Shown: piece by piece, positions 26,230 through 33,432 of the stretch | Layout: the number at the start of each line of letters is the position of its first letter | Numbering within the stretch: the first letter of the stretch is position 1 | Assembly: GCA_035575035.1 (NCBI GenBank) | Contig: DATLYH010000222.1 | Coordinates: forward strand, 1-34,573 | Length of the DNA: 34,573 nucleotides | DNA from: DATLYH01 sp035575035 | Lineage (GTDB): Bacteria; Planctomycetota; Planctomycetia; Gemmatales; Gemmataceae | Direction: 5' to 3' | Made by a program: the position numbers and the translations under genes | Notes under the pieces: generated by a model | Database searches by the model: none | The model's input: the letters and a program-made list of their open reading frames with translations, nothing else | Told to the model about the DNA's origin: nothing

Positions 26230-27312
26230 ATGCTCAGTCCCGGGCGAGGAGGCGGACGGCCGGTGCGGCGGCGGACGCGGACGTTTCGGCCCAACTACCT
26301 GTCCTTCGCCGGCACGTTCCAGTGCAACCTCACCTGCCCGCACTGCTGCGTTCCGATTGAGTGGACCGACCGCCTCGACATCGCCGCTGCCTTGCGCTTC
26401 CTCGAAGATGCCCATGCCTACGGCATCCGGGTTCTCGGTTTTACCGGGGGCGAGCCGTTCCTCTACCCGGAGTTTCTGCACAAGCTGTGCCGCCGGGCAG
26501 CGGAACTGGGCTTCCGCTTCGACAAAATCATGACCAACGGCGTCTGGTATCGCGACCGAGCACACCTGGAAGAAGTGCTGACCGGGTTGGCGGAGGCCGG
26601 CTTCCGCGGCAAGCTCGGGCTGAGCGTGGACAAGTTCCACGGCATTCACACCGCTCAGCTCGCCGAGTTCTGCCGCACCGCCCGGCGGATCTTTGACCGG
26701 GACACCATCTTAGCACTGTCCTATGCCAGCCGGCATCCGGATCAGGGACTGGAGCCGGTGCAGAAGCTGGCCGATGCGCTGGGGGCGGTGATCGAATGGT
26801 CTGAGACGCTGGGCCGCTATCTGCTGGTGGCGCCGGACCTGACGATGACGCTGAACTGGAACCACCTGGCCCCGGTGGAGCGGGCGGAGCGGCTGCAAGG
26901 GGGCTGGGACGGCCGATGGTTCGAGGAAGACTACTGTGAGGGGCCGGGCCAGGCGCTGATCGTCAACCCGCGCGGCGAGGTCAAGCCGTGCTGCGGCTTC
27001 GCCTCCGACCTGGACCAGCTGACCATCGGCAACATCTACCGCGACACCGTCCGGCAGATCGTGCGGCGGGCGCGGCGGCATCCGTATGTGGGGAAGGTCT
27101 TTCGCCAGGGGCTGACCGCCATCCGCGATGAAATCCTGGCGCGCGACCCGCAGGCCCTGCCGGGGGCGACGTCGAACCACTGTTTCTTCTGCTGGTACGT
27201 GCTGGCCAAAGGGATTTTCGACCGGACCCGAGACACCCCCGCGGACCGGGTCGGCACCGGCGGGCAGTGGGAGAAACGGAAAGACGGGCGAGTGTCCTTG
27301 CCGCTGGTTTGA
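26230..27312 (+). CDS. Radical SAM protein with SPASM-like C-terminal cysteines
   Basis: 360 residues, cytoplasmic. Cys32, Cys36 and Cys39 (CNLTCPHC, CX3CX2C) bind the [4Fe-4S] cluster that cleaves SAM; FTGGEPFLYPEF (GGEP at 73-76) is the SAM-binding motif. The C-terminal part has Cys236, Cys254, Cys255, Cys318 and Cys321 (NPRGEVKPCCGF ... CFFCWYVL), the arrangement expected for an auxiliary Fe-S cluster as in SPASM or twitch enzymes that modify peptides or proteins. The start is ATG 26230 with GGAG 9 nt upstream. The N-terminal 20 residues are Arg-rich. No precursor-peptide gene is evident beside it. The neighbours are a divergent propeller protein and a convergent DUF362 gene. Substrate unknown. 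Confidence 0.88.
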   Translation: MLSPGRGGGRPVRRRTRTFRPNYLSFAGTFQCNLTCPHCCVPIEWTDRLDIAAALRFLEDAHAYGIRVLGFTGGEPFLYPEFLHKLCRRAAELGFRFDKIMTNGVWYRDRAHLEEVLTGLAEAGFRGKLGLSVDKFHGIHTAQLAEFCRTARRIFDRDTILALSYASRHPDQGLEPVQKLADALGAVIEWSETLGRYLLVAPDLTMTLNWNHLAPVERAERLQGGWDGRWFEEDYCEGPGQALIVNPRGEVKPCCGFASDLDQLTIGNIYRDTVRQIVRRARRHPYVGKVFRQGLTAIRDEILARDPQALPGATSNHCFFCWYVLAKGIFDRTRDTPADRVGTGGQWEKRKDGRVSLPLV

Positions 27313-27330
27313 TGGAGCGCCCCGATGGCC

Positions 27331-27465
27331 GCCCGGAGCCCCGCGCAAAGCTCTCGGACTCCGGGCAGCGTTAATCATTCCCGTCAACTCGGCTCGCCGC
27401 CCCGTTCTTCCCCCCGACCGCTTCCCAACGGCCGGACACGGTTCGGGACAAGCGAGGCGGCGAGC
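27331..27465. terminator. Two stem-loops between convergent genes
   Basis: GCCCGGAG/CTCCGGGC (27331-27338 with 27359-27366, 8 bp) lies just after the radical SAM stop. GCTCGCCGCC/GGCGGCGAGC (27392-27401 with 27456-27465, 10 bp) lies just before the opposing stop at 27476. Either could act in both directions; neither is followed by a T-run. Confidence 0.45.
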
Positions 27466-27475
27466 GAAACCGGCC

Positions 27476-28675
27476 TCAGGCCAACGTCACCTTGCGGTGC
27501 TCGATCTTGCTCCGGTCGCCGATCCCGAGTCCCAGCGCCCCGGCCAGCGGGATATGCTGCGGCTGGCGGATGTCGAACCCTTCCTTGGGATTGGGCGGGT
27601 TCCCCGCGCGGCCGGCCTGGGCTACCGGCGGCAGGCCGACTTCCTTCCGCTTGGCGTCGATGATCTCCCAGCCTATCTGATCGAGCGCCACCGGGTCAGT
27701 GGCGAAGAACAGCGACCGGTACGCCCAGACGAACTCCTTTCGGGCGCTGGGGCCGCCCTGGTACACAGCCTTGAGGCCGTCGAGGATGTGCAGCACCACC
27801 TTCTGGCGGATCTTCGGCATGGCGACGATAGCCGGGATGAAGGTGTTGCAGGCGTTGGTCGCGGCCGTGGCGTGGCTGCGGGAGACGTTGTTTACCAGGC
27901 CGTGCGACAGGTTCTTCAAAGCCAGGGTGACGCCGGCCGAGCCGTGGTCCTTCAGCACCGGGACGTTGATGATCTTGTCCAGCTGGCGCGACACCAGCAG
28001 CGCCAGGTGCGAGCGGCGCGTACGGTCGTCCTTGGGATCATGCCGGCCCAGGGCCACCAGTTCCAGCGAGGCATAAACGTCGGGGTCATAGCCCTTGATG
28101 TCAAGCTGCACCGGGTCATAGTCCTCGACGCTGGCGTCCCAGCGTACCCCCTCGGGCAGCTGGTCGGCATAACCGGCGCGGAGCAGCTGCCGCCGATAGC
28201 GGTCAAAGACAACGATATCCCGCGGCCGCACCCCGGCCGACCGCAGCCCGGCGATGATGGCGCGGACGGTGGCGAAGTTGGAGATGGCGTGCGGAGCCCC
28301 CACCGGGTTGACCTTGATGCCGACCACGTCCCCCGGTGCGAAGAACTTCCGCCAGGCTTCGACGGCGTTCTCGACGCCGACCAACTCCCGCATGCCCCGT
28401 TCCACCATCGCCGCGGCGGCCGCCTCCTGGACGGCATCCTCGACGACGGAGCCGGCGTGAGCCACCTCCACCACCCGGCCGGGAAACGGGCCGGGGATAC
28501 CGTCCGCGGCCGGCGTCCGGTTCGACGGTTCGGTGGGACGGCCGCCCTCCTGGCCGACGGCGAGGCTTGCCCCGCCGAGTACGCCGGCCGCCATGCCGGC
28601 CAGGGCCGCGCGACGTGACAGCAACCCAGGTTGAGCTTCGTTGGTCTGCGACTCCCGGGGATCTTGCGCTTTCAT
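27476..28675 (-). CDS. DUF362-domain protein with Tat-type signal
   Basis: 399 residues from ATG 28675, which has AGGAG 8 nt upstream; the open frame to 28750 has no such site. Residues 18-42 form a twin-arginine leader (LLSRRAALAGMAAGVLGG), indicating folded export. The DUF362 domain covers most of the remainder, with GDVVGIKVNPVG, LDKIINVPVLKDH, GVTLALKNLSHGLV and the C-terminal FATDPVALDQIGWEII blocks. DUF362 proteins often carry ferredoxin-like Fe-S sites, but no CxxCxxC motif is visible here, so this is the cluster-free type; function unknown. It lies 37 nt behind the DUF1080 gene on the same strand, almost certainly one transcript. Confidence 0.85.
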   Translation of the reverse strand: MKAQDPRESQTNEAQPGLLSRRAALAGMAAGVLGGASLAVGQEGGRPTEPSNRTPAADGIPGPFPGRVVEVAHAGSVVEDAVQEAAAAAMVERGMRELVGVENAVEAWRKFFAPGDVVGIKVNPVGAPHAISNFATVRAIIAGLRSAGVRPRDIVVFDRYRRQLLRAGYADQLPEGVRWDASVEDYDPVQLDIKGYDPDVYASLELVALGRHDPKDDRTRRSHLALLVSRQLDKIINVPVLKDHGSAGVTLALKNLSHGLVNNVSRSHATAATNACNTFIPAIVAMPKIRQKVVLHILDGLKAVYQGGPSARKEFVWAYRSLFFATDPVALDQIGWEIIDAKRKEVGLPPVAQAGRAGNPPNPKEGFDIRQPQHIPLAGALGLGIGDRSKIEHRKVTLA

Positions 28676-28712
28676 GGTGAGTCTCCTGCGCGAGGGGAAG
28701 GAACCATAGCGG

Positions 28713-29444
28713 TCAGGGCAATTCACGGATGCGGAGGTCGCGGAAGTCAATGGGCGAGCCTTCCGACTCCAGGCAAAGGTAGCCGGTCCGCGGCTCGCAG
28801 TTGGTGCCCCCGGACACCTCCTCGCCGTTTACCCACAACCGGATCTCGCCGTTGATGGCCCGGACGTAGTAGTGGTTCCACTCGCCGGCGCTCTTGCTCA
28901 ACTGCTTCCGGGGAAAACTTCGTTTGCCGTTGGGCGAGGTCGGCGGGAACGGCGTCATCTTGCTCGTGCCGACCGCGAAGACGTCGCCGTGGGTGGTGAA
29001 GAAGTCGGCCTTCTTCCCGGTCTTTTTTTCGTACTGTTCGGCATAGCCGTTGTCGAGGATTTGCACCTCGATGCCGCCGCTCGGCAGCCGGCCGGGCTTG
29101 AGGCCCTTGAAGGCTTCCTCCGGTACCCAGACAAAGATGCCCGAGTTGCCGGCGCTCTTCTCGTGCCGCCACTGGGCCACCAACTCGAAGTTGGTGTATT
29201 GCTTCTTGGTGCGGCAGACGCCGATCGGTTGACCGGTGCAATGCACGGTGCCGTCCTTCCAGGTCCAGGTGTCCGGGTCGCAGTTGACGTTGACAAAGTC
29301 GTCCGCCCCCAGTTGCTTCCAGTCCGGGCCGATGCCGTCGATGAACGCCTTGGGCAGTCCGGCCGGCTGGTCTGCCGCGACCGCCACGGCGACCAGGAGA
29401 AATGCCAGGCCGAAGACAAGCATCCGGAAGCGCGGTGCCTTCAT
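28713..29444 (-). CDS. Secreted DUF1080 (3-keto-disaccharide hydrolase-like) protein
   Basis: 243 residues. Signal peptide at residues 1-24 (VAVAVAA|DQ). The single concanavalin-like jelly-roll domain begins with the WKDGTVHCTG strand and includes QYTNFELVAQWRHEKSAGNSGIFVWVP, GGIEVQILDNGYAEQY and EWNHYYVRAINGEIRLWVNGEEV, the usual order for DUF1080. The family includes 3-keto-glucoside hydrolases and glycan-binding modules. ATG 29444 is chosen: a G-rich GGGGGGA lies 6 nt upstream and the signal peptide then starts with basic residues. The open frame to 29522 adds a non-signal extension. It is first in a two-gene unit with DUF362. Confidence 0.87.
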   Translation of the reverse strand: MKAPRFRMLVFGLAFLLVAVAVAADQPAGLPKAFIDGIGPDWKQLGADDFVNVNCDPDTWTWKDGTVHCTGQPIGVCRTKKQYTNFELVAQWRHEKSAGNSGIFVWVPEEAFKGLKPGRLPSGGIEVQILDNGYAEQYEKKTGKKADFFTTHGDVFAVGTSKMTPFPPTSPNGKRSFPRKQLSKSAGEWNHYYVRAINGEIRLWVNGEEVSGGTNCEPRTGYLCLESEGSPIDFRDLRIRELP

Positions 29445-29629
29445 TGGGAGTCCCCCCGGGGCGAACACATCATCAGGGCACGAGTCAGGCGACGGCCTGA
29501 TTGTACCCTGTCGGAGACGCACGGCTCAAGGATATAGAAACCGACCCGAACATAGAAGCCGATCCGTGGTAAGGATCGGGGGAGGCCTCGCGCCCACCCC
29601 AACGGGGCCCTGTGGGGGAGCGGAAACCA

Positions 29630-29757
29630 CCCCCCAACAGGGGGTGGCCAGGGCAGAGGGTGGCACCTGTGATTGCACGGAACGTTCCGCGTCCCTCCGC
29701 CCCCCCAACAGGGGGTGGCCAGGGCAGAGGGTGGCACCGGCTGACAGCCGGTGCCAC
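29630..29757. repeat. Two identical 38-bp direct repeats and a 12-bp hairpin
   Basis: The same 38 bp (beginning CCCCCCAACAGGGGGTGG, ending GGTGGCACC) occur at 29630-29667 and 29701-29738. The second copy runs into GTGGCACCGGCT/AGCCGGTGCCAC (29731-29742 with 29746-29757, loop GAC). It lies 59 nt beyond the kinase stop and may end or stabilise that transcript. The rest of the gap (29445-29816) shows no gene. Confidence 0.8.
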
Positions 29758-29816
29758 TGTCAGATGCCGCGCCGGAGCATACCTCCGCGCGCCGGGGCGG
29801 AGACCGGCTCCCTTTC

Positions 29817-31346
29817 TCACTCCGTGGCGCCGGTGCTGTCAGCCGGCCAGGGATAGGTCTGGGTCGCGTCGTCATCGGGGCAGGCCGGCGCCGCCGTCGT
29901 GGGGGCATCCCAGACCTGCATTTCCAGCAGACCGCGGCGCTCGTATGAGGCCAGGTCCTCCAGGATCACGCCGACGTCCTGGTAACGCTCCTCGCGCCGT
30001 CGGGCCATCATCCGGCCAATGAGGACCGCCAGCGGCAAGGGCGCTTGCGGCGCGACCTCGCTCAGCCGCGGCGCATCCTGCTGTGCGATCTGCACCAGGA
30101 GCGCCGTGACATTTTCCTTCTGAAACGGCAGCCGGCCGCTGAGCAGGTGGAAGAAAGTGGTCCCCAGCGAGAAAATGTCCGAGCGCTCGTCCACCGGCTC
30201 GCCCAGCGCTTGCTCCGGCGACATGTAGTGGGGTGTGCCGAGCAAGATGGCCTGCGGCGTCAGCTCCGGCTGCGCCACCTGGGCCCGCTTGAGCAGGCCG
30301 AAGTCGCTCACCTTGAGGTGGCCGTCGCTGGTCAGAAGGAGGTTGTGCGGTTTGAGGTCGCGATGGAGGACGCCGCGGCGGTGGGCATAGTGCAGCCCCT
30401 CCAGCGCCTGGCGGAACCAGCGGCAGGCCAGGGCCGGCGGCGGCGAGCCGTTTTCCCGCTGCCAGCGCGCCAGGTCGCCGCCCGCCAGGTATTCCATCGC
30501 CATCCAGGCGAGCACGCCGCCGTCCTCGCCGGGGATGGTGCCGGCGGCCAGGATCTGCACGATGTAGGCGCAGCTGAACTGGGCCAGCACCCGCGCTTCC
30601 TGGTTGAAGCGCAGCAACATGTCATCGTCGGCCTTGCCGCTGTGCTGGAAGAGCTTGACGGCCACCTTGCGATTCAAGCTGAGCTGGGTCGCCTCATAGA
30701 CCGTGCCGACTCCGCCGGCAGCTAGTTTGCGCTCCAACCGGAAGTCGCCGCCGACGATCAGGTTCTCGTACCGCGGGCGGCGGCGGCCGGTCGGTGGGGC
30801 AGCGGGGCAGGGCGTGGCGTGGCCCGGGTTGACGGCGCGGGTGTCGGCGGCGGCCGCCTGCGCCTCGGGGAAGTTGCCCTGGGCCAGGTGAGCGAACGCC
30901 TCGCGCAGCCGATCGCGCAGCTGGTCGGCGAACTCGGCAACGCTCCGGCCGCGCAGGTTGCCGGTGATCCGCAGCTGGATGACAAAGTAGGGCACTCCCT
31001 CGACCTCCTCTTCCTCGGTGGTCTGGAGGTAGGAGTAGACCTGAACATCTTCCAGGTTGAAGCGCTCGGCCGCGACGGCCGCGGTGATGCAGGCTACCGC
31101 GCCGGTGTAGTCCTCGCCGACCAGGAGCACCTCGAAGGTGTGCGGCGCCAGCGGCCGGACCTCGACGGCGACGCGCTCGTCGGGGCCGAGCCGGGCCAGC
31201 AGGCAAAGGTGACGGGCGATGTCAGCCGGGGCGTGCCGTTCGAAGTAGCCCGGCGGCAGGCTGCGGAAGTGCCGATCTAGGAGGGCGGCATCCACCTCGG
31301 GGCAATGGCTGCGGACCAGGTTCAACAGTTCCAGCATGCACGCCAT
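29817..31346 (-). CDS. Ser/Thr protein kinase with N-terminal ACT-like domain
   Basis: 509 residues from ATG 31346; ATG 31337 (506 aa) fits the GGAAGGG site slightly better. Residues about 41-53 (ADIARHLCLLARL) and 70-135 (TFEVLLVGEDYTGAVACITAAVAAERFNLEDVQVYSY) resemble the helix-plus-ACT arrangement seen in PII uridylyltransferases and glutamate dehydrogenases. A Pro-rich linker leads to a Hanks kinase (about 202-480): glycine loop LAAGGVGTVYEA, Lys231, Glu250, HRDLKPHN (Asp330), DFG (Asp348), GTPHYMSPEQ and DERSDIFSLG. All catalytic residues are present. No membrane segment is seen, so it is a soluble kinase, perhaps controlled by a small ligand such as an amino acid. The long upstream frame is translated tandem repeat and is excluded. 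A partner substrate is not identified. Confidence 0.85.
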   Translation of the reverse strand: MACMLELLNLVRSHCPEVDAALLDRHFRSLPPGYFERHAPADIARHLCLLARLGPDERVAVEVRPLAPHTFEVLLVGEDYTGAVACITAAVAAERFNLEDVQVYSYLQTTEEEEVEGVPYFVIQLRITGNLRGRSVAEFADQLRDRLREAFAHLAQGNFPEAQAAAADTRAVNPGHATPCPAAPPTGRRRPRYENLIVGGDFRLERKLAAGGVGTVYEATQLSLNRKVAVKLFQHSGKADDDMLLRFNQEARVLAQFSCAYIVQILAAGTIPGEDGGVLAWMAMEYLAGGDLARWQRENGSPPPALACRWFRQALEGLHYAHRRGVLHRDLKPHNLLLTSDGHLKVSDFGLLKRAQVAQPELTPQAILLGTPHYMSPEQALGEPVDERSDIFSLGTTFFHLLSGRLPFQKENVTALLVQIAQQDAPRLSEVAPQAPLPLAVLIGRMMARRREERYQDVGVILEDLASYERRGLLEMQVWDAPTTAAPACPDDDATQTYPWPADSTGATE

Positions 31347-31516
31347 CCCTTCCCGCCGCGTCCTCACACCCTTCTCTCTCCCCTGGGGAGCAGGCAGGGT
31401 GAGAGAGCGACGCCATGCCCCGCCTTCCCGATCCCTCGTATTGTAGTGGCTGGATGCGACCCGGTCTGCAAGTAATGCGCCTGGCTTCGCTATCAGCGCC
31501 CGGAGCATCCGCCGGC

Positions 31517-31846
31517 GAGCGGCCGGCGTCAGCCGGCCGGTCCAGGCGTCGCGAGATCCACCGGCTCGCTCCCGCTGGGGGTGAGCGGCCGGCGTCAGCC
31601 GGCCGGTCGAGGCACAGCGGGATCCGCCGGCTCGCTCCCGCTGGGGGCGAGCGGCCGGCGTCAGCCGGCCGGTCCAGGCACCGCGGGATCCACCGGCCCG
31701 CTCACGTTGGGGGTGAGCGGTCGGCGTCAGCCGGCCGGTCCAGGCGTCGCGGGATCCACCGGCCCGCTCACGTTGGGGGTGAGCGGCCGGCGTCAGCCGG
31801 CCGGTCAGGGCACAGCGAGATCCACCGGCTCGCTCACGCGGGCCGC
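31517..31846. repeat. Five-unit tandem array with an exact 66-bp period
   Basis: Units start at 31517, 31583, 31649, 31715 and 31781. Each starts GAGCGGCCGGCGTCAGCCGG, folds as GGCCGG/CCGGCC around CGTCAG, and ends with a segment complementary to its own start (CCGCTCAC-type against GTGAGCGG). Units 3 and 4 are most alike; units 2 and 5 differ most. The array fills most of the 487-nt gap between the kinase start and the nucleotidyltransferase stop and overlaps the latter's end. A related copy is at 5312-5378. Confidence 0.92.
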
Positions 31847-32544
31847 TCGCCGGCCGGCGTGAGCACGGCGTCAAGGTCCACTTCCTGTGCCTTCTGCCAG
31901 ACCTCGACGGTGCCGATCGGCAACCAGAAGCGGGCCTCGACCACCCGCACTGGCCGACGGCCGGCCAATGCCGTGACGTAATCGGTGATCTCGTACTCGC
32001 CCCGCTGCGACAGCGTTAGCTCGGTGTCGAACACCTCGCGCGGGAAGACGTAGGCCCCGGTGTTGGCCAGATGCTGGCCTTCCAGGTTCGGCTTCTCCAC
32101 CAGTTTCTCCAGGGTGCCGTCCGGCTTCAGGAAGGCGATGCCGAAGCGGCGCGGCTCCTCAACCGGGTGGACCAGCAGTCCGGCCGGACACGCCGCCAGG
32201 GCGGCCAGGTCCGCCGCCCCGTACAAGTCGTCGCCATTGAGCACCAGGAAACGGTCGGAGCGGATCTGGTCCCGGCAGCAGCGGAAGGCGTCGCCGGTGC
32301 CGCGTGGCTGCTCCTGCCGCACTGTGACCCACTGGGTGATGTGTCTCTGGGTCCGCAGGTAGGCCTCGATCTGGTCCGCCAGATAGTGGACCACCACCAG
32401 GACGCGATCAACCGAGCGCGGCAGGGCGCCCAGGATCCAGTCAAGAATGGGTCGGCCGCGGATGGGAAGGAGGGGCTTGGGAGTGGTCAGGGTGTGAGGC
32501 CGCAGCCGGGTGCCGAGGCCCGCTGCCAGGATGATGGCATCCAT
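31834..32544 (-). CDS. Sugar-nucleotide pyrophosphorylase (nucleotidyltransferase, RmlA/GlmU N-terminal type)
   Basis: 236 residues, cytoplasmic. Joins a sugar-1-phosphate to an NTP to give an NDP-sugar. The signature MDAIILAAGLGTRLRPHT (G-x-G-T-R-L-x-P, with Lys23-Pro24 after) binds the nucleotide, VLNGDD holds the metal-binding Asp, and EEPRRFGIAF, EKPNLEG, LANTGAYVF and FWLPIGTVEVW follow the expected family order. The protein ends in DAVLTPAGERPA, whose last codons are read from the edge of the 66-bp array. ATG 32544 is used, with GGAGG about 12 nt upstream; the frame open to 32700 is translated repeat. It carries no hexapeptide acyltransferase domain, so it is not full GlmU. The exact sugar is not deduced. 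Confidence 0.9.
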   Translation of the reverse strand: MDAIILAAGLGTRLRPHTLTTPKPLLPIRGRPILDWILGALPRSVDRVLVVVHYLADQIEAYLRTQRHITQWVTVRQEQPRGTGDAFRCCRDQIRSDRFLVLNGDDLYGAADLAALAACPAGLLVHPVEEPRRFGIAFLKPDGTLEKLVEKPNLEGQHLANTGAYVFPREVFDTELTLSQRGEYEITDYVTALAGRRPVRVVEARFWLPIGTVEVWQKAQEVDLDAVLTPAGERPA

Positions 32545-32609
32545 TGGTGAGTCGTACCTCCGCCGGAAGGACACAACCTGTGGAAGTTTTGCGGATTGCC
32601 CCGACCAAG

Positions 32610-32831
32610 CCCCCTCACCCCTCCCCCTCTCCCCCGCGGCGGGGGAGAGGGGAGAAGTACTTGCCCTCCTCGCCCCCCTGGGAGGAGAGGGGAGAAGCAC
32701 TTGCCCTCCTCATCCCGCGGCGGGGGAGAGGGGAGAAGCACTTGCCCTCCTCGCCCCGCGGCGGGGGAGAGGGGAATAAGTTTTCTTCTCCCCTCGCCCC
32801 CCCTGGGGGGAGAGGGGGAGGGGTGAGGGGG
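32610..32831. repeat. Hairpin array 3 with perfect 25-bp inverted ends
   Basis: The ends 32610-32634 and 32807-32831 are perfect inverted copies (CCCCCTCACCCCTCCCC...). Inside, TTGCCCTCCTC recurs at 32661, 32701 and 32742, a 40-41-nt period, joined by G/C hairpins with a GCGGCG centre. It starts 65 nt upstream of the nucleotidyltransferase ATG, in a divergent gap. From 32832 to 33006 only a candidate promoter is seen. Confidence 0.9.
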
Positions 32832-32906
32832 CCAACCCAGGCTGCGTCAAGTGTAGCGGTTCCGCTAGCAACCCCATTTACTCCGATTCGCGAGAATTGA
32901 TCAAGG

Positions 32907-32935
32907 TTGCTCCCTTTCCCGGACGAAACTATTAC
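32907..32935 (+). promoter_or_regulatory. Candidate promoter of the small lipoprotein gene
   Basis: TTGCTC (32907-32912) and TATTAC (32930-32935), each 4 of 6 to consensus, with an ideal 17-nt spacer, about 70 nt before the ATG at 33007. Confidence 0.38.
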
Positions 32936-33006
32936 GGCTAACCCCGTGCGCCGCCCCGCCGATGCCAACGGGCGCATCCTGGTGTCGGGCACGGAGGACC
33001 CCTTAA

Positions 33007-33327
33007 ATGGTATTGTTCAAGAAAAGGAAGGGAACCATGCGTCGGCTATTCGCTTGGTTGGCGGTCCTGGGGCTACTGGGGACCGTTGCGGGGTGCTACA
33101 AGGGCCGGGGCATTTGCGATTGCCTGGACTATCGCGACCCCTGTTGCTACTACGGCGGGCCCTACGGCTACGCTGCTCCTCCCCTGCACGACCCCCATCT
33201 GGCGCCCGTGCCGGTCCCTCCGCCGGCAGGCGCACCGGCGGAACCGCTCAAGGTCATGCCCAAGGAAATCGAGAAGAGCCCGCCGAAGGATTCCGGCACG
33301 GAGGCCGCCGCGCCGGTAATCGAGTAA
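33007..33327 (+). CDS. Small lipoprotein, cysteine- and proline-rich, unknown function
   Basis: 106 residues from ATG 33007, which has GGAGGA (32993-32998) 8 nt upstream. ATG 33037 (96 aa) is also possible, with GGAAGG upstream. The leader MVLFKKRKGTMRR is strongly basic, followed by a hydrophobic core and a lipobox VAGC with Cys30 lipidated. The mature part is rich in Cys, Tyr and Gly (CDCLDYRDPCCYYGGPYGY), then Pro-rich with a charged tail. No family is recognised; it resembles other small planctomycete lipoproteins. The gene stands alone between divergent and convergent neighbours. Confidence 0.72.
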   Translation: MVLFKKRKGTMRRLFAWLAVLGLLGTVAGCYKGRGICDCLDYRDPCCYYGGPYGYAAPPLHDPHLAPVPVPPPAGAPAEPLKVMPKEIEKSPPKDSGTEAAAPVIE

Positions 33328-33373
33328 GAGATGACGAAAGAATGAGTCAGAGATGCCGACTTCTTGACGAAAC

Positions 33374-33429
33374 GGGGGGCGGGACGCTCCCGCCCCCCCG
33401 CGGTCCGGCGGCCAGGTTAAAACCGGACC
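33374..33429. terminator. Two stem-loops between convergent genes
   Basis: GGGGGGCGGGA/TCCCGCCCCCC (33374-33384 with 33388-33398) is an 11-bp perfect stem with a 3-nt loop. GGTCCGG/CCGGACC (33402-33408 with 33423-33429) follows, with TTAAAA in its loop. The pair lies between the two converging stops (33327 and 33433) and could terminate transcription both ways; no clear T-run. Confidence 0.6.
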
Positions 33430-33432
33430 AGC

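Noticed and set aside
31517..31846. CRISPR array
   Set aside because: The intervening segments are nearly identical between units rather than unique, each unit is contiguous and self-complementary, and no cas genes are present.
31347..31874. Long N-terminal extension of the kinase with a 22-residue repeated peptide
   Set aside because: It is translated from the 66-bp tandem array, which stays open because 66 is divisible by three. It also overlaps the nucleotidyltransferase end, and a good start with the family N-terminus lies at 31346.
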